A program made the translations under genes and the position numbers. Positions 1 through 7,690 of a DNA stretch of 64,000 nucleotides are shown piece by piece; positions within the stretch are counted from its first letter, which is position 1; each line of letters begins with the position of its first letter. The notes beneath the pieces were generated by a model that did not search any database, was not told the DNA's origin, and saw only the letters and a list, made by a program, of their open reading frames with translations. Origin of the DNA: Pseudoalteromonas viridis (GTDB lineage: Bacteria > Pseudomonadota > Gammaproteobacteria > Enterobacterales > Alteromonadaceae); the NCBI RefSeq assembly GCF_017742995.1, contig NZ_CP072425.1:930001-994000 (forward strand), given 5' to 3'.

Positions 1-123
1 TTTTTGAGTGGTTCGCTGCCAGATCCAGGTCATGTTCAGCGCCAGAACACGGTCGATTGGCAGGTGCGACAATATGTCACTACTGATTTTACGCGAATTC
101 TCATAAGCTATCAGCAATTTTGA
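1..123 (+). CDS. C-terminal tail of an outer-membrane beta-barrel protein (partial), probably TonB-dependent receptor
   Basis: The window opens inside a reading frame that runs in frame 1 to a TGA at 121-123. The last 40 residues include WQVRQYVTTDF and end in RILISYQQF. An alternating hydrophobic final strand with a terminal Phe is the signature of outer-membrane beta-barrels recognised by the Bam machinery. The next gene, 15 nt downstream, is a PepSY membrane protein, a frequent partner of siderophore receptors, so a TonB-dependent receptor is the most likely identity. The family cannot be fixed from 40 residues; another barrel protein is possible. Confidence 0.6.
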   Translation, partial: FLSGSLPDPGHVQRQNTVDWQVRQYVTTDFTRILISYQQF

Positions 124-138
124 CGAAAAAACACCACT

Positions 139-843
139 ATGAATAAATCCAGCTTCAAGCCTATCCGAAAATTCCACAAACTGGCAGGTTACCTGCTGGC
201 ACTACAGCTCTTTGCCTGGTTGCTCGGCGGCCTGGTTATGAGCGCCATTCCGCTGGATATGGTACATGGCAAACATCTGGCCAAGCGCACGCTGGATAAT
301 CCTTTCACTTACGTTGATTACACCGCCAACCTCAACCAGCTGGCGGATCGTGTTGCCGGATTTAACAGCCTGACCTTGAGTCACTTTTTAGACCAGCCGA
401 TGATCATTGCCACAGGTACTGAACGCACCTATTTCACCGCCACCGGCGCGCCCTTTCCTGCCCCAAGCGAAGCCCAGATCCGCGCCAATGCCCGAGCGCA
501 TTTCCTCGGCGATAGCCCCATCGACTCAGCACACCTACTCGTCCAAGGTCCCCGGGAGGTGCAGTACCGCCCCCGGGTGTGGCAAGTCACGTTTGCCGAC
601 ACACTAAGTACAACTCTCTATCTGGACGCGCACAGTGGTCAGGTGATCACCGTTCGCAGCTCACTGTGGCGCATTTTCGACTTTTTCTGGATGCTGCATA
701 TAATGGATTATGACGAACGTGATGATTTCAATAACCCCTTACTGATCACTTTTGCCGCCAGCAGTGTGGCGTTTTGTCTCAGCGGTATGTTGCTATTATT
801 GCAGTCCCCGCCCTGGCGCAGGCGCCGTCAGCAAGGCCGCTAA
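139..843 (+). CDS. PepSY-domain inner-membrane protein
   Basis: A 234-residue protein with an N-terminal membrane segment (about 16-38, LAGYLLALQLFAWLLGG) and a second one near the C-terminus (about 200-222), flanking a periplasmic region. The stretch around residues 140-170 (VWQVTFADTLSTTLYLDAHSGQVITV) has the PepSY pattern of a beta-strand followed by a D-x-x-x-G-x-V hairpin. PepSY membrane proteins next to TonB receptors are often associated with ferric-siderophore reduction or uptake, which fits the preceding barrel gene and the siderophore locus that follows. The short gap to the upstream stop suggests co-transcription. The precise function is not known. Confidence 0.75.
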   Translation: MNKSSFKPIRKFHKLAGYLLALQLFAWLLGGLVMSAIPLDMVHGKHLAKRTLDNPFTYVDYTANLNQLADRVAGFNSLTLSHFLDQPMIIATGTERTYFTATGAPFPAPSEAQIRANARAHFLGDSPIDSAHLLVQGPREVQYRPRVWQVTFADTLSTTLYLDAHSGQVITVRSSLWRIFDFFWMLHIMDYDERDDFNNPLLITFAASSVAFCLSGMLLLLQSPPWRRRRQQGR

Positions 844-912
844 CGTTACGCGCTATACCAAGCCAGCTGTTCTAAATCAGAGGAATGGCTTACACTCAAT
901 ATTTGTGCCGCT

Positions 913-935
913 GTTGACATTAATTAACAGTCAAC
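913..935. promoter_or_regulatory. Inverted repeat upstream of the S41 protease gene
   Basis: GTTGAC and GTCAAC flank an AT-rich centre containing TTAATTAA, making an imperfect 23-bp palindrome about 70 nt before the S41 lipoprotein start. It has the form of a dimeric regulator's operator, but I cannot name the regulator. Confidence 0.3.
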
Positions 936-1005
936 CCGGTCTATCTATTGTATTGTACAAAGAGTGTTGATAGTTTTTAGCGCAATGAATAGACAGGAAA
1001 AAACC

Positions 1006-2697
1006 ATGATGCAATTCAGCAACTTATACCTTGCCATCGGATTGGCTTTAACCCTCACCGCACTTTCTGGTTGCGGTGGTGGCGGTACAGAAAGCGGCAC
1101 AAGCGGCAATTCTGGCACGGTAACCACCCCAGATAATAACAATAATACCGGTGGAAACTCAGGAGGAGATTCAGGTGGTAATTCTGGTAACGACAGCGTC
1201 GGAGGCAGCACAGAACCCAGCTGGCAGGCGGGTGTGTTTCCACCCGCGACAAATTTCATCAATTTTTGCGCCACCCCGCGCACTGGGCAAGATCCGTATA
1301 ACAATAATCAGCCCTATCCTGACAAAGCCGGAACCATGATGCACGAAAAAATGTGGTTGCGCTCGTTCAGTAACGAAACTTACTTGTGGTATGACGAAAT
1401 TGCCGATAACAATCCGAGCAGCTTCAGCACCGTGGCAAGTTATTTCGATCAGCTAAAAACCACACAACGTAACGCGGATAACTCGCTCAAAGATGAGTTC
1501 CATTTTTCGACTACCTACGAAAGCTATCAAAAGGAACGCCAGTCAGGTGTGGCCACCAGTTATGGCATTCACTGGTCGGCTATTAAAACCGCTTCACCCG
1601 ATCGAAATTTTACCATTGCCTATGTTGAGCCAAACTCACCTGCAGCGGCCAGCGGCCTGCGCCGAGGTGACCGCCTGGTCAGCATAGATGGCGAAGACTT
1701 TATTGACGGCGACAATGTCACGCTGTTCAATGAAGCCCTGTTTCCCAGTGCGCCAAAGGCCTATACCTTTGTGTTTCGCCCAGTCCAGGGCGAAGATAAA
1801 TCAGCCAGCATGACGGCCGTCGACTTTGAACAAACCCCGGTGCAAAACACCAAGGTCATATCGCACGGTGGCAAAACCTTCGGCTATGTCCAGTTTAATC
1901 AGTTTATCCCCACTGCGCAGGCGCCACTGATCGCAGCCTTCGATACCTTTAAAAACCGTAACGTCGATGAGCTCGTGCTGGATATGCGTTACAACGGGGG
2001 CGGCCTTGTGCACAGCGCAGCCCAACTGGGTTATATGGTGGCCGGTGACAGCTCACTGAGCCGCAATTTCGGGGTGACCACCTACAATGATAAACGCCAG
2101 AGTGACAACCGCACCTACACCTTCGAGCCTCGTCGAATTGACTGGACCCGTAACGAATTTATGAATGACACCATTTTACCAAGCCTGAACTTGTCCAAAG
2201 TCTATGTACTAACCACTGACGATACAGCCTCAGCGAGTGAGATGGTCATCAATGGTCTGCGGGGTATTGATATAGAGGTGATCCAAATAGGCACCACTAC
2301 GCGAGGTAAACCCTATGGTTTCGTCCCCGCGCCTAACTGTGGCATGGTGTATTACACTATTCAGTCTAAGTCTGCCAATGAAAAAGGCTTTGGTGACTAC
2401 GCCAATGGCTTCACCCCAACGCCAGCCAGCCAAATAAGCGGCGAAGCCGGATTGGATGCAAAAGTACCAGGCTGTCAGGTAAGCGACGATTTAAGCCATG
2501 CATTAGGTGATGAGAATGAGCAGCTACTGGCAAGCGCCCTGCATCACAGTATTACTGGGACTTGCCTGGTCAGCGAAGCATCGGGGGTGTCTGCCAAGCC
2601 TGACAACAGCGAGCACGCAGAGGAGCATAACGCAGTGACATTGCCATTCAAGCCGTTGCGTCATGGTGCTATCCACACAGCCCTCAGAGGACAGTAA
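1006..2697 (+). CDS. S41-family (C-terminal processing) peptidase lipoprotein with PDZ domain
   Basis: The ATG at 1006 is preferred over the upstream GTG at 964 because AGGAAA lies about 6 nt before it and the resulting N-terminus is a clean lipoprotein signal (LTALSGCGGGG, lipobox Cys). A low-complexity Gly/Asn/Ser linker (about 28-75) is followed by a PDZ-like segment (SPAAASGLRRGDRLVSIDGEDF) and a tail-specific protease core. The presumed nucleophile lies in the TASASEMVINGLRG segment and MRYNGGG is the preceding conserved loop. About 563 residues. It is expected to be anchored in the outer or inner membrane and to act on periplasmic or surface protein tails. It is followed after only 2 nt by a small lipoprotein gene, so the two are probably co-translated. 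The substrate is unknown. Confidence 0.85.
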   Translation: MMQFSNLYLAIGLALTLTALSGCGGGGTESGTSGNSGTVTTPDNNNNTGGNSGGDSGGNSGNDSVGGSTEPSWQAGVFPPATNFINFCATPRTGQDPYNNNQPYPDKAGTMMHEKMWLRSFSNETYLWYDEIADNNPSSFSTVASYFDQLKTTQRNADNSLKDEFHFSTTYESYQKERQSGVATSYGIHWSAIKTASPDRNFTIAYVEPNSPAAASGLRRGDRLVSIDGEDFIDGDNVTLFNEALFPSAPKAYTFVFRPVQGEDKSASMTAVDFEQTPVQNTKVISHGGKTFGYVQFNQFIPTAQAPLIAAFDTFKNRNVDELVLDMRYNGGGLVHSAAQLGYMVAGDSSLSRNFGVTTYNDKRQSDNRTYTFEPRRIDWTRNEFMNDTILPSLNLSKVYVLTTDDTASASEMVINGLRGIDIEVIQIGTTTRGKPYGFVPAPNCGMVYYTIQSKSANEKGFGDYANGFTPTPASQISGEAGLDAKVPGCQVSDDLSHALGDENEQLLASALHHSITGTCLVSEASGVSAKPDNSEHAEEHNAVTLPFKPLRHGAIHTALRGQ

Positions 2698-2699
2698 CC

Positions 2700-3086
2700 A
2701 TGAACTATTCGGGATGGTTTGCCAGTTTACTGGCCTTGCTGCTCACGGGGTGCCAGACCAGTAAAGCCGCGCCTGCCTATGCGGCTTTAATTGAACAAAC
2801 CACACCGGATATGATCCGTGAGATACAACACGCCATTGTCGCCCTCAAGGGCGGCACGGCACCTCAGCTGGCGCACAATGTGTTTATGCAACACTCCACA
2901 TTATTTCTTGAAAAAGGCAACCCGCTGGATCCCTATGGACAACCCATTGTCGGTAACAGAGAAGGCGGTATCACCGGTTTCGAACTGCAAAAACGCGGCG
3001 AGCAGTGTGTGTTGTATTACCCGACAAGCGGAGAATACCGGGTGCTGCCATCGGTGCCCTGCGTGATCAATCCGCAGCAACCTTAA
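2700..3086 (+). CDS. Small lipoprotein of unknown function
   Basis: A 128-residue protein with a lipoprotein signal peptide (LLALLLTGCQTSKA, Cys about residue 18). The mature part has two cysteines near the end (QCVLYY, VPCVI) and no motif I recognise. The start codon is 2 nt after the S41 peptidase stop, so it is almost certainly in the same operon; it may be a partner or substrate of that protease, which is only a guess from position. Confidence 0.7.
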   Translation: MNYSGWFASLLALLLTGCQTSKAAPAYAALIEQTTPDMIREIQHAIVALKGGTAPQLAHNVFMQHSTLFLEKGNPLDPYGQPIVGNREGGITGFELQKRGEQCVLYYPTSGEYRVLPSVPCVINPQQP

Positions 3087-3089
3087 CAC

Positions 3090-3113
3090 AGCACGTTTGC
3101 GCCAAAGCGTGCT
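3090..3113 (+). terminator. Possible weak terminator hairpin
   Basis: AGCACG and CGTGCT pair around an inner TTTG/CAAA extension just after the small lipoprotein gene. There is no T-run after it, so intrinsic termination is doubtful. Confidence 0.3.
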
Positions 3114-3140
3114 TGCAACCTTTCCCTATATCGGTAAACT
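3113..3140 (+). promoter_or_regulatory. Putative sigma-70 promoter of the PPTase gene
   Basis: TTGCAA at 3113-3118 and TAAACT at 3135-3140 are separated by 16 nt and lie about 25 nt before the ATG at 3166. No TAAAT-N16-CGT-like box is present, unlike the other siderophore units. Confidence 0.4.
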
Positions 3141-3165
3141 GACTGCCACTAATTGAGGGAGTCAT

Positions 3166-3855
3166 ATGTCGTTAACACCAGCCGAATTATTTACCCCCCA
3201 GCTGCCATTCGCCAGTTACAGCAGCGCGTTTTGCGTTGCAGATTATCAGGACAGTGATTTTGCCCGCTATGCTCAACCGCTGCCCGATAAACTCAGTCGT
3301 GCTGTTGCCAAGCGCAAGGCCGAATATCTGGCCGGGCGCCACTGTGCCAGTCAAGCGCTACAAACGCTGGGACTGCCTCATACCGTGATTGCCAGTGCCG
3401 ACAGTCGCGCGCCCATCTGGCCAACAGGCATTCAGGGCACCATCAGCCATACTCAAGGGTTGGCGATGGCCATGGTCAGTAACGACCCCAAGGTACGGGG
3501 GTTGGGCATAGACTTGGAAAGGAAAATGTCAGACAAGCAGGAACAGGAACTACAAACCCAGATCCTGGCTAAAACAGAGCAGACTGCGTTTGAACGGCTG
3601 AGCAAAGCACAGCGCTGCCCGCTGACGTTGATCTTCTCCGCCAAAGAAAGCATTTATAAAGCGCTCTATCCTGTGGTACAGCGCTTTTTTGGCTTTGAGG
3701 CCGCATGCCTGATTGAGCACAGCGATAATCAGTTACACTTTGCGCTCACCGAGACACTGCATGAAACCCTGCCACAGGGCGCCCGGATCAGCGTCTATTA
3801 CCAGCTCAGTGACGAGCTGGTGCTGACCGAGTGCTGCCTGCGTACCGCGCCCTAG
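3166..3855 (+). CDS. entD: 4'-phosphopantetheinyl transferase, EntD type
   Basis: The 229-residue protein transfers the phosphopantetheine arm of CoA to carrier-domain serines, here needed for the EntB ArCP and all NRPS/PKS carrier domains of the locus. Diagnostic motifs are GIDLE (about 114-118) and FSAKESIYKALYP (about 157-169); GTISHTQG (about 91-98) matches the family's N-terminal His motif. Length fits EntD/PcpS-type enzymes. GAGGG precedes the ATG by a suitable distance. The gene is convergent with the ABC exporter gene and their ends overlap by 4 nt. It apparently has a housekeeping-type promoter rather than the iron-starvation box found before the other siderophore genes, so it might also serve other pathways. 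Confidence 0.9.
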   Translation: MSLTPAELFTPQLPFASYSSAFCVADYQDSDFARYAQPLPDKLSRAVAKRKAEYLAGRHCASQALQTLGLPHTVIASADSRAPIWPTGIQGTISHTQGLAMAMVSNDPKVRGLGIDLERKMSDKQEQELQTQILAKTEQTAFERLSKAQRCPLTLIFSAKESIYKALYPVVQRFFGFEAACLIEHSDNQLHFALTETLHETLPQGARISVYYQLSDELVLTECCLRTAP

Positions 3856-5492
3856 ACGAGCGCCGTTTGCTGTGCTGATGACTCAGCAGCCGCCGCGCTG
3901 GCAGGCTCACTGAGGCAACCGTTGTCCATTTTAAGTAGCCGGTCTGCCAGGCCAAAATACTTGTCATCATGGGTGATCACCAGCACGGTTTTGCCCTGAG
4001 CGCTCAGCTCTGGCAGCAGCTCGCGATAGAACACGTCTTTAAAGACCGGATCCTGATCCGCCGCCCATTCATCAAAGATGTAAAACGGCCTGTCTTCCAT
4101 GTAGGCCACCACCAACGCCAGACGCTTACGCTGACCCTGCGAGAGCTTTTGGGTGGTAAACGCGCCGTCTTTAATCGCCACTTTATGGTGTAGGTTCAGC
4201 TTGCGGATCAAGGCATTGCCTTTATCTTCCAGCGCTTTCCCTTGACACCCCAGGACTCGATCAAAGAGATAAAAATCACTGAATACCGTGCTGAACAGCT
4301 GGCGATAATCATCGAACTGCGCCGATCGCACCGCTTGCCCGTCAACCAGTACCTGTCCCTGCTGCGCTTCAAACAGGCCACACAGCAACTTGGCAAAGGT
4401 GGTTTTACCGCTGCCGTTGCCCCCCACCAGATAGACTAACTCACCTTTGCGCAGCGTCAGATTAATTGGGGTCAGGGCAAACACCTCATCACTTTGCTCG
4501 TGGTAATAACCGTGGCTAATCTCTGTCAGGGTCAGCTCGTTAAAGTCGTTCATGGCCTCATTGCTGCTCGGCATCAGCGCCATTTCTTTGGTTAACGTGG
4601 CGATGGTATTGGCCGAGGCTTTCGCGGCGGCGGCTTTAGGGATGGCGGCCAGCATCACTTCCAGTGGCGTCAGCATATACAGAAATAACAGCGCAAAGCC
4701 CGACATCACCTTGCCACTGTCCGCACCGGGTGCGGACAGATAAAACAGCGCACCACCGATAAAGGCAAAGACACTAAAACCGCCCCAGGATGCCGCATAA
4801 TGATACATACTGGCGCCCTGCACCCGGCGCTTTTGCAATAAAGTAATGGTGCTGCCAATCACATCCTGAAAGAAAGTTTCGCGCTTTTTACGGTGCAGTT
4901 TGAGCTCTTTTGCACCGGCATAAATGGCATCGAACTGATCGTACAAAGCGTCCTGAATTTTCGCCGCCTCAGTTACTTTTCGAAACGCATTGGCATTGGC
5001 CAGACTATAGCCCACCGAGCCCAGTACCAGCGTCAGTAGGGCGAATAAAAACACCTGCCAGTCAAGCCACGCCATGTAAACGAAACTACCCAGCACCACC
5101 ATGGCATTACTGAGAATATTCGGCAGGCTCTGGAAAAACTCCGCCACTTTGAGGCTATGCTCGGTCAGACAGGATTTAATCTTGCCAGCCCCCTGCGCTT
5201 CAACGTGGCTGAATTGCGCGCCTATCACGTGCTCTGCCACCTCACGGCGTACCGTGGCCTGGCTTTGCTGACTGAGCTGTTCAGCGAGTAACTTAGAGGC
5301 CAGTTGCAGGCTCACCCCCAGACAGGCCAGTACGGCAAACCAGATAAACTGCTCAGAGCGGTCAGCCTGATCACTGTTAATGATTTCGTTGATCAGCGCA
5401 ACCAGCGACACGCTGATCAAACCAAACAACACACTGCTGAGTGCGGTGGCGATAAAGCGCCACCAGGTATTACGGATCAATTTTGCAAGCAC
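3852..5492 (-). CDS. PvdE/SyrD-like cyclic-peptide ABC exporter (fused TMD-NBD)
   Basis: A 546-residue half-transporter with an N-terminal membrane domain (about 10-310) and a C-terminal ATPase. Walker A is GGNGSGKTT (about 357-365), the signature is LSQGQRKRL (about 448) and Walker B is FYIFDEWAADQDP (about 470). Length and order match the cyclic peptide exporter group that includes PvdE, which moves the acylated pyoverdine precursor to the periplasm. GTG start at 5492 with a purine-rich AGAGAG upstream. It is divergent from the FhuF-like gene and has its own iron-starvation-type promoter. Together with the FAAL-NRPS and the PvdQ-like acylase of this locus it is the expected exporter of an acylated siderophore precursor. 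Confidence 0.88.
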   Translation of the reverse strand: MLAKLIRNTWWRFIATALSSVLFGLISVSLVALINEIINSDQADRSEQFIWFAVLACLGVSLQLASKLLAEQLSQQSQATVRREVAEHVIGAQFSHVEAQGAGKIKSCLTEHSLKVAEFFQSLPNILSNAMVVLGSFVYMAWLDWQVFLFALLTLVLGSVGYSLANANAFRKVTEAAKIQDALYDQFDAIYAGAKELKLHRKKRETFFQDVIGSTITLLQKRRVQGASMYHYAASWGGFSVFAFIGGALFYLSAPGADSGKVMSGFALLFLYMLTPLEVMLAAIPKAAAAKASANTIATLTKEMALMPSSNEAMNDFNELTLTEISHGYYHEQSDEVFALTPINLTLRKGELVYLVGGNGSGKTTFAKLLCGLFEAQQGQVLVDGQAVRSAQFDDYRQLFSTVFSDFYLFDRVLGCQGKALEDKGNALIRKLNLHHKVAIKDGAFTTQKLSQGQRKRLALVVAYMEDRPFYIFDEWAADQDPVFKDVFYRELLPELSAQGKTVLVITHDDKYFGLADRLLKMDNGCLSEPASAAAAESSAQQTALV

Positions 5493-5535
5493 GGGGTCTC
5501 TCTTCTTTACTGACGTGGATTTGCTTTAGGTGGTG

Positions 5536-5559
5536 ACGAACAGGGAGTAAAAAAATTCA
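5536..5559 (-). promoter_or_regulatory. Iron-starvation (PvdS-type) promoter of the ABC exporter
   Basis: Read on the minus strand: TGAAT-N16-CGTCACC, with CGT 43 nt before the exporter GTG. It resembles the PvdS box TAAAT-N16-CGT and overlaps the divergent fhuF promoter at 5548-5559. Confidence 0.6.
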
Positions 5560-5571
5560 CCCACAAAACGT
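5548..5571 (+). promoter_or_regulatory. Iron-starvation (PvdS-type) promoter of the FhuF-like gene
   Basis: TAAAA-N16-CGTCTAGG, with CGT 41 nt before the TTG start at 5613. Same layout as seven other sites in the locus. Confidence 0.65.
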
Positions 5572-5612
5572 CTAGGTATTGGTATTTGTAGCAAATCAAC
5601 CACGAGGTCCGC

Positions 5613-6374
5613 TTGCTTCCAACATTACAACCGTTTTTTCAAGGGCCCTTTCGGGAATATGGCGAGGCCGTCACTTTGTCACAGACCCCGGACTTGCCGA
5701 CACTGGCACAGCAATTTGCCGAGGTAACGGCGTTAAAAAGGGCCATAGCCGGCTGGGCACGCACTGAGGGGATAGACTCCCCCCGGGCACAAGCCTCCGT
5801 CTGGCATATGCGCTATTGCGTAAGGGTGCTGCCGAGCGTGCTGCTCAGTCACAGCGTGCTCAATCGAGATTTGCCTGTGGCGGCGCAGCAGGTGCAACTG
5901 TGTTTAGCCACACAACGGCTGATGCTGCCAACCTGTGGCCAGCCATTTGCGCCTGCCAGCGGCACAGCAGCGAAATATCATTCGCTGATCTTTGCCCATT
6001 TTGCCCCTCTGCATGCCTTTCTCAGTGGTCAGTTTGGCGTCACCGAGCGGGTATTGTGGAGCAACCTGGTCTACCGCCTGCGCCACATCAGCACCACCAT
6101 CGCCAGTGTGTTGCCCGATGCCTCTGGTCTGCAACAGGATGTACGCTCTCTGCTGAGCCAAAATTGCTGGCAGGACAGGCCCAACCCGCTATTCAGCGCA
6201 CAGCGTAACGAGTATATGGCCGCAGGAAAACGAGTACGCGGTGCCTGCTGTTTGCTGCACGCCCATCCGCACAAAGACTACTGCGGCGACTGCCCGAAAC
6301 GCCCGGAGTTGATGGCGGCACGCAAAACCGCCCGCAAGCAAATTGCCTGCGGGACTAAATCTTTTTCGCAATGA
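5613..6374 (+). CDS. FhuF-like [2Fe-2S] ferric-siderophore reductase
   Basis: The 253-residue protein ends in the FhuF-type cluster-binding motif C-C-x10-C-x2-C at residues 212, 213, 224 and 227 (CCLLHAHPHKDYCGDC). The family reduces ferric iron in imported siderophores in the cytoplasm. The proposed start is TTG at 5613, preceded by ACGAGG at a workable distance; no in-frame ATG occurs until about residue 66, too far in for the family. It has its own iron-starvation promoter and lies just upstream of the DHB operon, whose -35-like TAAAT sits in its last codons. The TTG start should be treated as likely rather than certain. Confidence 0.82.
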   Translation: MLPTLQPFFQGPFREYGEAVTLSQTPDLPTLAQQFAEVTALKRAIAGWARTEGIDSPRAQASVWHMRYCVRVLPSVLLSHSVLNRDLPVAAQQVQLCLATQRLMLPTCGQPFAPASGTAAKYHSLIFAHFAPLHAFLSGQFGVTERVLWSNLVYRLRHISTTIASVLPDASGLQQDVRSLLSQNCWQDRPNPLFSAQRNEYMAAGKRVRGACCLLHAHPHKDYCGDCPKRPELMAARKTARKQIACGTKSFSQ

Positions 6375-6379
6375 GTCGT
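6356..6379 (+). promoter_or_regulatory. Iron-starvation (PvdS-type) promoter of the DHB (ent) operon
   Basis: A perfect TAAAT-N16-CGT (CGTCTTGG) whose TAAAT lies inside the last codons of the FhuF-like gene. CGT is 72 nt before the entC ATG at 6452. Confidence 0.65.
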
Positions 6380-6451
6380 CTTGGTCACATCTCGCTGAGT
6401 GCAGTTTGCATCAGCGTTGCTATCGACAGAGTCAACAGAGGAAAGTAAACC

Positions 6452-7690
6452 ATGCATGCTGGTCAATTATCCGAGCCCACCCAGACGCACGAACTTGGCG
6501 AGTTCCGGCCCGATCAGGACTGTTTATTTGTGTCCGGGCCGTCATGCCTGATAAGCCGCGGTGTGGCCAGACGTTTTACCTTACCCATCAATGACAATGC
6601 GGCATTGACCAGCAGACTTAAGCAACAGCTGGACGAACATGCCGCCAGAACTGGCGGCCAGGCCATTGCCTTCGGTGTGGTGCCGTTTTGTAAGCAACAA
6701 CAGGCTCAGTTTATTATCCCGGAGCAGGTCAGCACACTGGACAAGCAACTGTTTGCGCAGTGCCTGAGCGCACAACAGGCTGGCGCCCAGACACCCAATC
6801 GTTTGCAGTCAGTGCACTATAAACAGGACAGAGCCCATTTTGAGCAAACCGTGCGCGACGCCAAAGAGCTGTTTGCCGATGGCCAGCTAGATAAAATCGT
6901 CCTCAGCAAGCAAGTTGAACTGCACTTTGAACAGCCGCTGGACCAGGTCGGCGTGCTCTCACAACTGCTGGCACAAAGCCCCAGTGGCTATCACTTTTCT
7001 ATTCCTGCTCAGTTGCACGATGCCCATGCTGAGCAACATAACGGCGTACTGATGGGCGTAAGCCCGGAGCTGCTGCTGCGCAAAACAAACGAGCAGATTT
7101 TTAGTAATCCGCTGGCCGGGTCCATTCCCCGCGACCCTTGCCCCAGTGTTGAAGCTCAGCGCCGCGCCACCTTGTTCGCATCAAAAAAAGACCGTTTTGA
7201 ACACGCCGTGGTCTTGCAGGACATGGCCCAGATCCTCGGCCCGCTCTGCAACCAGTTGCATATCCCTGAGCAACCCGATCTGCTCAGCACGGCGACTATG
7301 TGGCATTTGTCTACCGTGATCGAGGGCACACTCAAAGCCCCCGAACAGAGTGCGATTGCACTGGCCAACCGCCTGCACCCGACACCGGCGCTGTGCGGCA
7401 AGCCCACAGCGCTTGCGTACCAACACATTGATGCGCTGGAAGGGCATGGCCGCGGACTGTTCTCCGGGATCGTCGGCTGGTGCGACAATCAGGGCAATGG
7501 TGAATGGGTGGTGGTGATCCGCTGTGGTTACCTGCAAGCCAACCTGGCAACCCTGTTTGCCGGAGCCGGCATTGTCGCCGCCTCCGATCCCAGCTCAGAA
7601 TGGCTGGAAACCGAAGCCAAATTAAACACTATGCTGAACGCGCTGGACGTACGGCATGCCTATCACTTAGCAACGAAACACACACTATGA
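6452..7690 (+). CDS. entC: Isochorismate synthase EntC
   Basis: Converts chorismate to isochorismate, the first committed step to 2,3-dihydroxybenzoate. The 412-residue sequence shows the chorismate-binding fold of the MenF/EntC/TrpE family: DKIVLSKQVEL (about 145-155), NPLAGSIPRD (about 215), a catalytic-region TATMWHLSTVIEG (about 280-292) and the C-terminal GRGLFSGIVGWCD. Length agrees with EntC/DhbC. GAGGAAAG precedes the ATG. It is the first gene of a tightly packed operon; its TGA overlaps the ATG of entE (ATGA). Confidence 0.92.
   Translation: MHAGQLSEPTQTHELGEFRPDQDCLFVSGPSCLISRGVARRFTLPINDNAALTSRLKQQLDEHAARTGGQAIAFGVVPFCKQQQAQFIIPEQVSTLDKQLFAQCLSAQQAGAQTPNRLQSVHYKQDRAHFEQTVRDAKELFADGQLDKIVLSKQVELHFEQPLDQVGVLSQLLAQSPSGYHFSIPAQLHDAHAEQHNGVLMGVSPELLLRKTNEQIFSNPLAGSIPRDPCPSVEAQRRATLFASKKDRFEHAVVLQDMAQILGPLCNQLHIPEQPDLLSTATMWHLSTVIEGTLKAPEQSAIALANRLHPTPALCGKPTALAYQHIDALEGHGRGLFSGIVGWCDNQGNGEWVVVIRCGYLQANLATLFAGAGIVAASDPSSEWLETEAKLNTMLNALDVRHAYHLATKHTL

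Noticed and set aside
3852..3879. CGTCTAG on the minus strand at the PPTase stop codon as a ninth iron-starvation box
   Set aside because: The pentamer 16 nt upstream reads ATCAG, it would fire antisense into the PPTase gene, and the sequence is explained by overlapping coding ends.
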